21,382 nt of DNA, from positions 1 through 21,382 of IMG/VR virus record IMGVR_UViG_3300030104_000105, one strand, 5' to 3'. How positions within the stretch are numbered: the first letter of the stretch is position 1; each line of letters begins with the position of its first letter. The notes beneath the pieces are model-generated. The model did no database searches. It saw only the letters and a list, made by a program, of their open reading frames with translations, and had not been told where the DNA came from. Shown piece by piece: positions 6,212 to 13,106 of this stretch. This stretch comes from a virus. The position numbers were made by a program, and so were the translations under genes.

Positions 6212-6457
6212 TTATTCTTGTTCAGGTGTCCAATCAGAACCTCTTACTATTGCTAATATCTCCTCGTGAGTATATTGGTCTAACCCTTCTAAAAAAGATG
6301 GAGTTTCGCCCATAAATTTAGCAATAAATAATTTTTCATCTAAAGACCTTCTTACAGTTGCTGGAGAATCCTCTATAATTTGTGAGAAATCACATACAGG
6401 GTTTCCTTCTGCATCTACTTCTGTCAATAAACTTGTGTTTGGTGTTGTATATATCAT
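6212..6457 (-). CDS. hypothetical 81-residue protein upstream of the portal gene
   Basis: I do not recognise this protein. It begins MIYTTPNTSLLTEVDAEGNP and is acidic overall, with probable helices around RRSLDEKLFIAKFMGETPSF and THEEILAIVRGSDWTPEQE. No membrane segment or signal peptide is visible. It lies between the LamG adhesin gene (12-base gap) and the portal gene (8-base gap), so it is probably expressed with virion genes and could be a minor structural or assembly protein. Confidence 0.6.
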   Translation of the reverse strand: MIYTTPNTSLLTEVDAEGNPVCDFSQIIEDSPATVRRSLDEKLFIAKFMGETPSFLEGLDQYTHEEILAIVRGSDWTPEQE

Positions 6458-6469
6458 AATTTTAATTTT

Positions 6470-8299
6470 TTAATTCGGTTCATTTGGTGTGTCTAGTACA
6501 ATATCTGATGCACTCATATTTGTCATAATTCCTGGAGAACCATTTACTTGTTTTAATGATACGTTGTCTATACTTCCTACAAAACTTGAATTTGCAGTAA
6601 AACCTGAGTTACCATTATGTCCTGATTCTATATATATATTAAAACTATAATTTCCATTAGCACTAACTTGTTGAGCTAAAGTTCCTGCTGCACCAAAAAA
6701 TGCAGTTTCTAAAGTTCCTGCACTATAGTTGCTTAGTGTAAATGATATATTAATAATTTTACCTGATAAATTTCCTAAATTTTGATAAAAGAGAGAACTT
6801 GATGATTGACTTCCATCACAACTAGCTAAACCATTTGCTATACTCCATCCTGTACCTTTTATCCAATCACTATCTGTAGAGAAATCTCCGTTAGTAACCA
6901 ACTCACTACCTAAACTAGGATTAGTTTGGTCAGCAATAAGAGGATAACCATCTAATATACCATCTCCCATTCTATAGTAATTTTGTAAATTAGATGCTGA
7001 CTGATAAGCACCTGCATTAAGCATTAAGTTTGTAGCATCGTGCTTTAGTTCTTGTACTACTATGTTGTCTATTGAACCCCTAAAAGAACCCCCATAAAAT
7101 CTTAAAAGAGCAGTTGATGATGTTGTAAAATTGAATGTTTTATTTCCTAATGATGATGTTGTTTGAGCAGAAGCACCACCTAAATCTACAAATAAAGTAC
7201 CACTTGTATAATCAGTAACTTCAACAGTTACCTTATAATCTCTATTAGCAGTAACACCAAAATCTTGTGTTAAGTTGTTACTTAGTGAACTACAAACTGC
7301 TTTACCATTTTCTATAGACCACCCTATACCAAATGTCCAATTCTGCCCTACTTCTTTTACTGATACGTTGTCTATGCTACCTACAAAACCATTTGAAAAA
7401 TCTTCTTGAAAATAAAGTATATTACCACTAGGTACTGTTATATAAAAAACATACGACCCATTAGCACTTATATTACCTTGTCTTGTAGAACCACCTAGAT
7501 TTATATCAATAGCACCTGAAACATAATTACTGACAGTAAAAGTAGCTTTATATGTTTTACTAGAAGAAACTACTCCTGACTGTGTTAAAAAGGTATTAGC
7601 ATTACCTGTAAAGTTTGCAGAACCTCCTGATATAGTAATTCCTGTTCCTTTACTCCAATCACTATCTGTAGCAAAGTCGCCATTAGTTACTTCTTCGTTT
7701 CCAATCTGACTAAAGTTACCATTAGCTACTCGGTTAGGAGAGTAGTATGTGTTAAACATACGAGTAATCTCTGCTTGTGTAAGTTCTCTATCGTAAACTG
7801 CAAACTCATCTATCTTGCCTTCAAAGTGATTACCACCTGACTGCCTATCTGCACCTATTGTTAAACTTTCAGTATAAGCATCGTATCCTGTATTATTTAC
7901 TGCATTAGTTTGTGTTTGTAAAACCCCATCTATATAAAGTTTACAATTAGCAATAGTTGTAGCATCTGCATATACTACCCAATGATGCCACTCTCCATCA
8001 TCTTGTGCAGTAACATCTTGCCAGTAAACATAAGTATTACTACTAAAACCTAATAATGGTTTATTTGATAAATAATTTAAACTAAAACACCCTTTAGTTA
8101 AACTACCATGTCCAAAAACAGTATTAGAACCTGATTCACTTGTTTTACACCAAAAAGAATAAGTAGTATTTTGTAATACATTATCTGCACCATCAGTAAC
8201 TATCTTATCATCTACTCCATCAAAGTCAATAGAATGTTCGTTTACAAACCTATAGATAGGTCTTGTGTTAAGAGATAGCTTGTTCGCTAATGCTAACAT
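6470..8299 (-). CDS. LamG-domain virion adhesin with three carbohydrate-binding-like repeats
   Basis: Residues 22-185 of 609 form a concanavalin A-like/LamG jelly-roll: SIDFDGVDDKI, WCKTSESGSN, DGEWHHWVVYAD, LYIDGVLQ, GKIDEFAVYDRELTQAEI. Three copies of a beta-sandwich follow at about 203-317, 319-418 and 467-586. Each starts with a W-containing segment (TDSDWSKGTG, NWTFGIGWSI, TDSDWIKGTG), has a middle like FTVSNYVSGAIDINLGG and ends GSIDNVSVKEV or a close variant. These look like carbohydrate-binding modules. Between copies 2 and 3 lies LQNYYRMGDGILDGYPLI, a phrase I know from other marine phage structural proteins. The protein is probably a fibre or head/tail decoration that binds host surface polysaccharide. 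The repeats are visible in the DNA too. It starts 3 bases after the preceding small gene. Which virion part carries it is not shown. Confidence 0.75.
   Translation of the reverse strand: MLALANKLSLNTRPIYRFVNEHSIDFDGVDDKIVTDGADNVLQNTTYSFWCKTSESGSNTVFGHGSLTKGCFSLNYLSNKPLLGFSSNTYVYWQDVTAQDDGEWHHWVVYADATTIANCKLYIDGVLQTQTNAVNNTGYDAYTESLTIGADRQSGGNHFEGKIDEFAVYDRELTQAEITRMFNTYYSPNRVANGNFSQIGNEEVTNGDFATDSDWSKGTGITISGGSANFTGNANTFLTQSGVVSSSKTYKATFTVSNYVSGAIDINLGGSTRQGNISANGSYVFYITVPSGNILYFQEDFSNGFVGSIDNVSVKEVGQNWTFGIGWSIENGKAVCSSLSNNLTQDFGVTANRDYKVTVEVTDYTSGTLFVDLGGASAQTTSSLGNKTFNFTTSSTALLRFYGGSFRGSIDNIVVQELKHDATNLMLNAGAYQSASNLQNYYRMGDGILDGYPLIADQTNPSLGSELVTNGDFSTDSDWIKGTGWSIANGLASCDGSQSSSSLFYQNLGNLSGKIINISFTLSNYSAGTLETAFFGAAGTLAQQVSANGNYSFNIYIESGHNGNSGFTANSSFVGSIDNVSLKQVNGSPGIMTNMSASDIVLDTPNEPN
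6558..7671 (-). repeat. diverged DNA repeats encoding the adhesin's duplicated domains
   Basis: Plus-strand segment 6558-6585 and segment 7362-7389 (both starting GATACGTTGTCTAT) match at all but two of 28 bases; they encode the conserved domain end GSIDNVS. Segments 6849-6879 and 7641-7671 (both containing CCAATCACTATCTGTAG) match at 28 of 31 bases and encode the domain start DSDW. Domain copies 1 and 3 therefore arose by a fairly recent internal duplication, or are kept alike by recombination, while copy 2 has diverged more. Confidence 0.6.
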
Positions 8300-8302
8300 A
8301 TT

Positions 8303-8563
8303 TTATTCTTTATATCCGATAGCTAATCCACTCGTAAGTTGAATTGCTGTAATGTTCATAAAAAGAGTTGTACCTGCAGGAATAGTCGTTACAAGACTAC
8401 CTTCTCCTGTACAATCTGCTACAGTCAATGAAGATATTACACTTTCTAGTACAAACTGTACTGCATAAAAATCTTTTCCTGTTTGTGCAGTTGTAGTAAA
8501 TACTTCTACAGTACCTTTTCCTAACTGCTCTCTTAATAATTCATTATTATTTTCTATTACCAT
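8303..8563 (-). CDS. small structural protein candidate, 86 residues
   Basis: I do not recognise a named family. The protein begins MVIENNNELLREQLGKGTVE and is mostly beta-rich after residue 18, with VEVFTTTAQTGKDFYAVQFV, then TIPAGTTLFMNITAIQLTSG. The pattern of an IPAGT turn followed by a strand and a final LTSGLAIGY is one I associate with small phage decoration or fibre-tip proteins, but that is weak. It lies between the 158-residue structural candidate and the LamG adhesin gene, both probably virion components. It may be a capsid or fibre decoration protein. The start has a good A-rich leader (AATAAATAAAAAATT). Confidence 0.55.
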   Translation of the reverse strand: MVIENNNELLREQLGKGTVEVFTTTAQTGKDFYAVQFVLESVISSLTVADCTGEGSLVTTIPAGTTLFMNITAIQLTSGLAIGYKE

Positions 8564-8579
8564 AATTTTTTATTTATTA

Positions 8580-9056
8580 TTAACTAACGTATATGTAATT
8601 TGTACCACTTGGTTCAGGATGTTCTGTATATTGTACTTCTTCTGATCCTGCCGTTTCTGATACTAATAATTTTCCTTTCTCTACTAACCCTTGTACTACA
8701 CCTTTACTTATAGCAGGTGGTGTTAGTACATCATTCTCATTTGCAGGTGCTTCTCCTGCACTTAATGTTACAGAACCCTGCCAACTAACCTCGTATATCT
8801 CATAAGTCCAATAGCCATTTGGTGTAAAATTTACTGTGCCAGTATAAACATCATTAGTTCCGTGATTTATACTTACTAATGTATATCTATCATTTACTGT
8901 TTGACTTTGTCCATATCCATACACAACACTCTTAGACATATTATTTGTAAACTTAAACAAATATCTTATATTAGAAGTTGGTACACCTGTATCTATTCTT
9001 TTTTCTTCTGTTGTTACATAAAACCTACCTGTATTGCCGTATTGTATATGTATCAT
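8580..9056 (-). CDS. beta-rich virion protein, 158 residues
   Basis: This protein begins MIHIQYGNTGRFYVTTEEKR. It alternates short beta-type segments (YLFKFTNNMSKSVVYGYG, RYTLVSINHG, DVYTGTVNF) with PNGYWTYEIYEVSWQG at about 101-116 and a C-terminal EKGKLLVSE at about 131-139. From memory, unnamed marine phage structural proteins share the phrase GxWxYxIYE followed by a late EKGKLxV, so I assign it to that group. Such proteins are probably attached to the head or tail. It is the first gene after the tail-tube terminator hairpin and would need readthrough or its own promoter. No promoter motif is evident in the 85-base gap. Confidence 0.55.
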   Translation of the reverse strand: MIHIQYGNTGRFYVTTEEKRIDTGVPTSNIRYLFKFTNNMSKSVVYGYGQSQTVNDRYTLVSINHGTNDVYTGTVNFTPNGYWTYEIYEVSWQGSVTLSAGEAPANENDVLTPPAISKGVVQGLVEKGKLLVSETAGSEEVQYTEHPEPSGTNYIYVS

Positions 9057-9090
9057 ACTATATAATAGAAAAAGGTCGTTTTTGTTTGAT

Positions 9091-9120
9091 AAAAAAAAAG
9101 ACTACCGAAGTAGTCCTTTT
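9091..9120 (-). terminator. strong intrinsic terminator with UUCG loop downstream of the tail tube gene
   Basis: In minus-strand sense GACTAC (9115-9110) and GTAGTC (9105-9100) form a perfect stem around the stable tetraloop TTCG, followed by nine T (9099-9091). The stem can extend by a G-T pair and four A-T pairs using 9120-9116. It lies 22 bases after the stop of the tail tube gene. On the plus strand only four T follow, so it mainly stops leftward transcripts. Confidence 0.88.
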
Positions 9121-9141
9121 AAAAAATATGAAAACAATAGT

Positions 9142-9708
9142 TTAAGAAGCAACTATAGCATTATAAGTAAACGCTGAATTGTCTAATGGATTAGTAGTAT
9201 AATCTGCAACAGTTACCATTGGGTTCCTTTCCATACCATCGAAAGTCCATGTATAACCGTTCATATCCCCAAAACTTGCACCAGTTGCGTTAGTACCTGA
9301 GTTTAGTTCCATTCCATTTTCTAATCCTAAAGCTAATAATACATTATGCGAGTTAGTTGTTAAAATCTCATTTAATTCCAAAAACACTACTAATCTTTGA
9401 GAAGCTAGTAATTTAATTTGGTTTTGATCTTCTTTAGTTAACTTGTGTAGCATTATTTGAACTGAAGGTGTATAAAATACTGTACCATTCTCACTAGAAC
9501 CTGTGATAGTTTCTGTACAAGAAGCAGTACCTCTTTTCAGATTGTATTTATAAATATCATCTGAACCTCCTAAGTCAAAATCAGTTAGTTCGCCTGATGC
9601 AGTTACATAAGAAGAAACTTCATCAAATTGTGCAAAGTAAATTGCCTTTACACCACCAACTGTATCTCTACAAGTTATTTGTCTTCCTTTTGTTAAGTTA
9701 CAAGACAT
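9142..9708 (-). CDS. major tail (tube) protein
   Basis: This 188-residue protein begins MSCNLTKGRQITCRDTVGGV, a start I recognise from tail tube proteins of marine Bacteroidetes siphophages (MxCNLTKGRxxxCKxxxGG). Further features of that family are YKYNLKRGTASCTETITGS (about 53-71), VQIMLHKLTKEDQNQIKLLA (about 83-102) and a late GASFGDMNGYTWTFDGMER (about 144-162). Hexamer rings of this protein stack to form the tail tube. It is isolated between two hairpins, one just upstream after the major capsid gene and a strong terminator just downstream, so its dosage may be set separately. No tail chaperone frameshift genes are beside it, and the tape measure gene lies upstream of the head genes instead. 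Confidence 0.8.
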   Translation of the reverse strand: MSCNLTKGRQITCRDTVGGVKAIYFAQFDEVSSYVTASGELTDFDLGGSDDIYKYNLKRGTASCTETITGSSENGTVFYTPSVQIMLHKLTKEDQNQIKLLASQRLVVFLELNEILTTNSHNVLLALGLENGMELNSGTNATGASFGDMNGYTWTFDGMERNPMVTVADYTTNPLDNSAFTYNAIVAS

Positions 9709-9728
9709 ATTATTAAGTTTTAAAAGTT

Positions 9729-9758
9729 AAAGAAAAGGAGATTGCTCTCCCTTTCTTT
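9729..9758 (-). terminator. long hairpin with GCAA tetraloop after the major capsid gene
   Basis: In minus-strand sense AAAGAAAGGGAGA (9758-9746) pairs with TCTCCTTTTCTTT (9741-9729), 13 pairs including one G-T, around the GNRA tetraloop GCAA. The U-rich strand is part of the stem. It begins 12 bases after the capsid gene stop. It may be an intrinsic terminator that is partly read through, or a 3' stabiliser that lets the capsid message outlast the rest. Confidence 0.75.
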
Positions 9759-9769
9759 TTAATTAGTTA

Positions 9770-10675
9770 TTATGATTGGTTTACAATGTCAGCACCAACT
9801 CCAACTTGTACACCACCTGAGAACTTAGCAACTACTCTAAGGTTATCTGAACCATCTAGGTCAGTCATATCAAGCATTTTGATTGAAGACCCCATATCAG
9901 AAATCAAATCACAACCAAAGAATAAGTTAGAAGTTTCAGCAGCACACATTACGTTATCTGCCATACCTGGACATGGTTGGATAGTGATACCTTCAAATAC
10001 AGGAACGTAGTCGCCTTGCATATTGTAAGCATTAACATATCCTAATGTAGAGATAGCTGAAATGTAGAATCTGTAAGTTTTCATATTCATATAAATTCTT
10101 AAATCATCTCTACCATATACGTTAGCAGGTATATCTGCTACTAATGTTTGTAGGTTAGCTATAATGTTAGTAGCTGAATAAGCTGCTGAAGCACTTGAAG
10201 ATACAACTGTACCATCTACTGCAAAAGCACCTGTAGTTCCTGTTTGGAAACCTTCAAATTCTCCTGCCGTTGCAGCAGCACCTTGCCAAATAGAACCTTC
10301 TACTGAATCTGCAATAATTTCTCCAAAGTAAGATAATACATACTGATCAAAAGTAGGTGCAGTTCTGTTGAAAGAACCTGCTTTCATTTCTTCTGCTTCC
10401 CATCCTGATAATAAAGTTTTCTTACATAGGTCTATGTTAATTTGTAAGTTCTTTGGGGTTAATACTTTTTCTGTTAAAGCTAAAGTTCCTGCATCAGTAA
10501 AATCACACGTCGCATCTTTTACTAAAGTGCTCGCATTCATTTTCCTAATAGATTCTTTATACTTAATATTTTCTAAGACAGTTAAACCTTCTAAAGATTT
10601 AGCTTCTTTTAAAGCAGCCGAAATATATTGTCCGAATGCTTTTCCTGAATAGTTTGATGTTACGTTAAACGCCAT
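9770..10675 (-). CDS. major capsid protein (HK97 fold)
   Basis: This 301-residue protein begins MAFNVTSNYSGKAFGQYISA. Its layout fits an HK97-type capsid protein: a helical N-arm, a domain with VLTPKNLQINIDLCKKTLLSGWEAE (about 70-94), the spine-helix region FDQYVLSYFGEIIADSVEGSIWQG (about 108-131), and a C-terminal beta part (LRIYMNMKTYRFYISAI, then VFEGITIQPCPGM and a final VKFSGGVQVGV-like strand). The glycine/serine/alanine-rich loop at about 135-170 may be the E-loop or P-domain insertion. It follows directly after the scaffold gene with a leader of TAAATAAATAAAAAA, the richest A-leader in the window, and is closed by a strong hairpin. No delta-domain precedes the fold, in keeping with a separate scaffold gene. 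Confidence 0.85.
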   Translation of the reverse strand: MAFNVTSNYSGKAFGQYISAALKEAKSLEGLTVLENIKYKESIRKMNASTLVKDATCDFTDAGTLALTEKVLTPKNLQINIDLCKKTLLSGWEAEEMKAGSFNRTAPTFDQYVLSYFGEIIADSVEGSIWQGAAATAGEFEGFQTGTTGAFAVDGTVVSSSASAAYSATNIIANLQTLVADIPANVYGRDDLRIYMNMKTYRFYISAISTLGYVNAYNMQGDYVPVFEGITIQPCPGMADNVMCAAETSNLFFGCDLISDMGSSIKMLDMTDLDGSDNLRVVAKFSGGVQVGVGADIVNQS

Positions 10676-10683
10676 TTTTTTAT

Positions 10684-11334
10684 TTATTTAGTTATGTTAT
10701 ATAATATTCTTTCTCTTTTAGACATTTTAGCAATATCACTCTTTGAGAGTTCTTTACCTAATGCACTAAACTTATTAATATCTACAGGGTTTGCAGCAGG
10801 TTCGTTTGATAACTCTACTACTTGTGCAGATAGTTTTTCTTTTTCTGAAGATAATTCTTCATTTGTTGATTTAAGTTCTGCTAACTCAGATTTTAATGTT
10901 TCTATCTCAGTATTTACATTACTCATTAGATCAACTACTACGGACTTAACTTCATCCATAAAAGCAACCGAATCAAATTCTACTGCTTCTGTTTCTTCAA
11001 CTTCTTCAGTAATTTCTTCGTTCATTTCTTCCTTTTCAGTTTCTTCTGTAGCTTCTTCTTCTACTGCTTCTTCTTCAGTTTCCATAATTTCAGAAACAGT
11101 ACCCTCAACTTCAACTTTGAAGCCCATACCATCTTCTAAACGATATTCGCCAACAGGAAGTAACATAGTTGTTCCATCTTCTGTAAGAACTGATACATCC
11201 ACTCCTGCTTCTAATGAATCAGCAGTAGAAACTATAATCGTACCATCTTCAAGTTTCGCCTGATACTCGAGAGAAACACTTTCTTCTTGTTTGTCAAGAC
11301 CAAGTGCTACTAATATTTGTTGTTTTAAATCCAT
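10684..11334 (-). CDS. scaffolding protein
   Basis: This 216-residue protein begins MDLKQQILVALGLDKQEESV. A small beta domain (about 22-80: LEDGTIIVSTADSL, PVGEYRLEDGMGFKVEVEG) is followed by a very acidic stretch at about 83-120 that is mostly Glu. Next come a coiled coil at about 140-176 (TEIETLKSELAELKSTNEEL) and a C-terminal helix-turn that is basic and ends SKRERILYNITK. An acidic middle, a coiled coil and a basic C-terminal capsid-binding end are the hallmarks of phage scaffolds, and it sits directly before the capsid gene. It would template procapsid assembly inside the shell and then be removed by the protease encoded just upstream. Confidence 0.78.
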   Translation of the reverse strand: MDLKQQILVALGLDKQEESVSLEYQAKLEDGTIIVSTADSLEAGVDVSVLTEDGTTMLLPVGEYRLEDGMGFKVEVEGTVSEIMETEEEAVEEEATEETEKEEMNEEITEEVEETEAVEFDSVAFMDEVKSVVVDLMSNVNTEIETLKSELAELKSTNEELSSEKEKLSAQVVELSNEPAANPVDINKFSALGKELSKSDIAKMSKRERILYNITK

Positions 11335-11380
11335 TTGTCTTTTTTTTATATAATAGAATTAATTATTGTTTGTTTGATTT

Positions 11381-11773
11381 TTATAATAATTGTAATGCTT
11401 TTTCAACATTACCTTGAGTATCTTTTGATTCTTTAAAAGCTTTTTCTAAATCTTTTTCAATTTTTTGCATAATACTTGGATAATCAATACCAAGTTCTTT
11501 TGCTGCTTTTTTAAATTTTTCAATTTTATTTATAGCTTCAACTGCATCTTGTTTTATTTTTACTATATCCATTTTAACTTCTCTTACAGTATCTATTGCT
11601 TTGTTTTGTTGTTTTTTTACTACAGATTTTTTAGCTATGATATTTGCGTGTAATTGTTTTATATCATCTACTAAACCCAACTCAATCTTTTCAGCTTTTA
11701 GTTCTGTCTTTTCTTTTATTAGCTTGTTTAAAGCACTTAGTATTTGTTCTTGTGTTGGTTTCATATTATCCAT
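11381..11773 (-). CDS. coiled-coil protein, paralogue of the protease C-terminal module
   Basis: This 130-residue protein is almost wholly charged helix: MDNMKPTQEQILSALNKLIK, then KAEKIELGLVDDIKQL (about 26-41), a long lysine-rich helix, and FKKAAKELGIDYPSIMQKIE (about 87-106). It shares the order of these two motifs with residues 185-306 of the protease and with the 122-residue protein at 12688-13056, so the three are paralogous modules. Its start overlaps the protease stop by 8 bases, which suggests coupled synthesis. It sits immediately before the scaffold gene. I infer a procapsid or scaffold accessory role; no enzymatic motif is seen. Confidence 0.6.
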   Translation of the reverse strand: MDNMKPTQEQILSALNKLIKEKTELKAEKIELGLVDDIKQLHANIIAKKSVVKKQQNKAIDTVREVKMDIVKIKQDAVEAINKIEKFKKAAKELGIDYPSIMQKIEKDLEKAFKESKDTQGNVEKALQLL

Positions 11774-12686
11774 AATTTTTTATAGAATTTATAACTTTAT
11801 TATAATACTTTACTTCTTCTTTAGCTTGTGTTACTGTTTTACTAGCATCTTTATACACATCATTATCATCAGGTTTTAAACCTAATTCTTTTGTAGCTTT
11901 TGCAAATTTATCTAAATCACTTTCTAAATACTCTACTGAAGTTTCTGCAAAATCTAATGCTAATTTAACTTTTCTTTTTAAAATACTTATATCTTCGTTA
12001 ATATCAGATTGTTTATTAGGTAATTCTTTTTTTATGGTTTTATTTCTATTTAACAAATCCGAATATAAAGATAGTTCAACTTTTTTAACACTTAACAATT
12101 CTTTTAGTGCAGTTCTTATTTCTTCGTTTGAAAATTGTTGTTTTCCCATTTTTTCCATTTTATTAATAAAGTAGCCCTCTATACTTAGACCTTTTAGTTC
12201 TCCATCTTTTATCTTATTCCACATCTCATCATTCTCTATCTTCATCTTAACAAACCAAGTACCATCAGGTAAGTCAAAGCCATATAGCTTAGATTTGTCT
12301 TGTTCGCCTTCTTTTATCCAACTCTCTATAGTCAATACACCTGATACTCTATCTTCGTGTTGATATGTAGCTTTATGATGGTTGTTATGCTTTAGATATA
12401 ACTCACTTGCTTGTCTTACTGTTTCTTTTGAGAAATATACATAGTAATTACTGTCAGTATTAGGATCATATCTAAATATTTGTTTGTTTGGTATTAATGC
12501 AGGACTTACTAGCATTCTTTTTTCTTCATCTATCTTAGCTAGTGTTAAATTGTTCTTGTCCTTACCGAAAAATACAAAATCTTGCTCTATTGCAGGACTT
12601 GTAACTAAACTGATAGCATCTATTGTTAATTCTTGGCTTTCATCAGAAATTACAAGTTCTATAATTTTAGTTGCTTTTCTTTTCAT
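11766..12686 (-). CDS. prohead protease (XkdF / Peptidase_S78_2-like) with C-terminal coiled-coil module
   Basis: The first 180 of 306 residues match the XkdF-type maturation protease: TIDAISLVTSPAIEQDFVFF (21-40), KRMLVSPALIPNKQIFR (56-72), YQHEDRVSGVLTIESWI (108-124), LPDGTWFVKMKIENDEMW (139-156) and ELKGLSIEGYF (163-173). Likely catalytic residues are H110 and S168. It would cut scaffold and other head proteins inside the procapsid. Residues 183-306 form a separate charged, helical module with KKVELSLYSDLLNRN and FAKATKELGLKPDD, related to the two stand-alone proteins encoded on either side. It starts one base after the stop of the upstream paralogue and overlaps the downstream one by 8 bases. 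The module may act as a scaffold-like delivery domain that is itself cleaved off. Confidence 0.8.
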   Translation of the reverse strand: MKRKATKIIELVISDESQELTIDAISLVTSPAIEQDFVFFGKDKNNLTLAKIDEEKRMLVSPALIPNKQIFRYDPNTDSNYYVYFSKETVRQASELYLKHNNHHKATYQHEDRVSGVLTIESWIKEGEQDKSKLYGFDLPDGTWFVKMKIENDEMWNKIKDGELKGLSIEGYFINKMEKMGKQQFSNEEIRTALKELLSVKKVELSLYSDLLNRNKTIKKELPNKQSDINEDISILKRKVKLALDFAETSVEYLESDLDKFAKATKELGLKPDDNDVYKDASKTVTQAKEEVKYYNKVINSIKNYG

Positions 12687-12687
12687 A

Positions 12688-13056
12688 TTATTTTAAAACT
12701 TTTGTAAGAGATTTTCTTTGCTGCTCGTATGCTTTTATCATACGTTCTAATTTTTGTATTTGTGGTACTTTAACACCTAATTCTTTTGCTGCTTCTTGCG
12801 TATCTCCTAAAATTCTTGTAGCAACTTTTTTTACTGCATCTAATCTATTTAATTCTCTAACTCCTTTTGCTATTGCTTCTCTTGCATCAGTAGCATATTG
12901 CATAAGTTCATCTATTCCTTTTTCCAACTCTATTTCGTATTTTTCTAATTCTTTAACTCCTGCTAACTCTACTTTTTCTGCTTTAGTCAAGTTTACCTTT
13001 TCTAATTCTTCTTGATATTCTTTGTAAGTTTTACCTAATGGATTTATATTATTCAT
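12688..13056 (-). CDS. coiled-coil protein, paralogue of the protease C-terminal module
   Basis: This 122-residue protein begins MNNINPLGKTYKEYQEELEK and is highly charged and helical throughout. Residues 24-38 read KAEKVELAGVKELEK and residues 87-101 read TQEAAKELGVKVPQI; both motifs, at similar spacing, recur in the protein at 11381-11773 and in the protease C-terminus. It follows the tape measure gene after 50 bases and precedes the protease gene by one base, so it heads the head-assembly gene set. Function is unknown. A role in procapsid assembly, perhaps as a co-scaffold or as a partner for the protease tail, is inferred from position and paralogy. Confidence 0.6.
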   Translation of the reverse strand: MNNINPLGKTYKEYQEELEKVNLTKAEKVELAGVKELEKYEIELEKGIDELMQYATDAREAIAKGVRELNRLDAVKKVATRILGDTQEAAKELGVKVPQIQKLERMIKAYEQQRKSLTKVLK

Positions 13057-13106
13057 TTTCTTATTCTTTTAATATATAATAGATTATTTATTAATTTATT
13101 TGATTT

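Noticed and set aside
6470-8299. Diversity-generating retroelement target in the repeated adhesin
   Set aside because: No reverse transcriptase or template repeat is seen in the window; the repeats are explained as domain duplications.
10694-11263. Long plus-strand open frame of 189 codons opposite the scaffold gene
   Set aside because: Its Ser/Thr/Val-rich product is the mirror of the acidic Glu-rich scaffold codons; it has no leader or neighbours on that strand.
10684-11334. Scaffold as a delta-domain of the capsid protein
   Set aside because: It has its own stop and the capsid gene its own start and leader; no frameshift site joins them.
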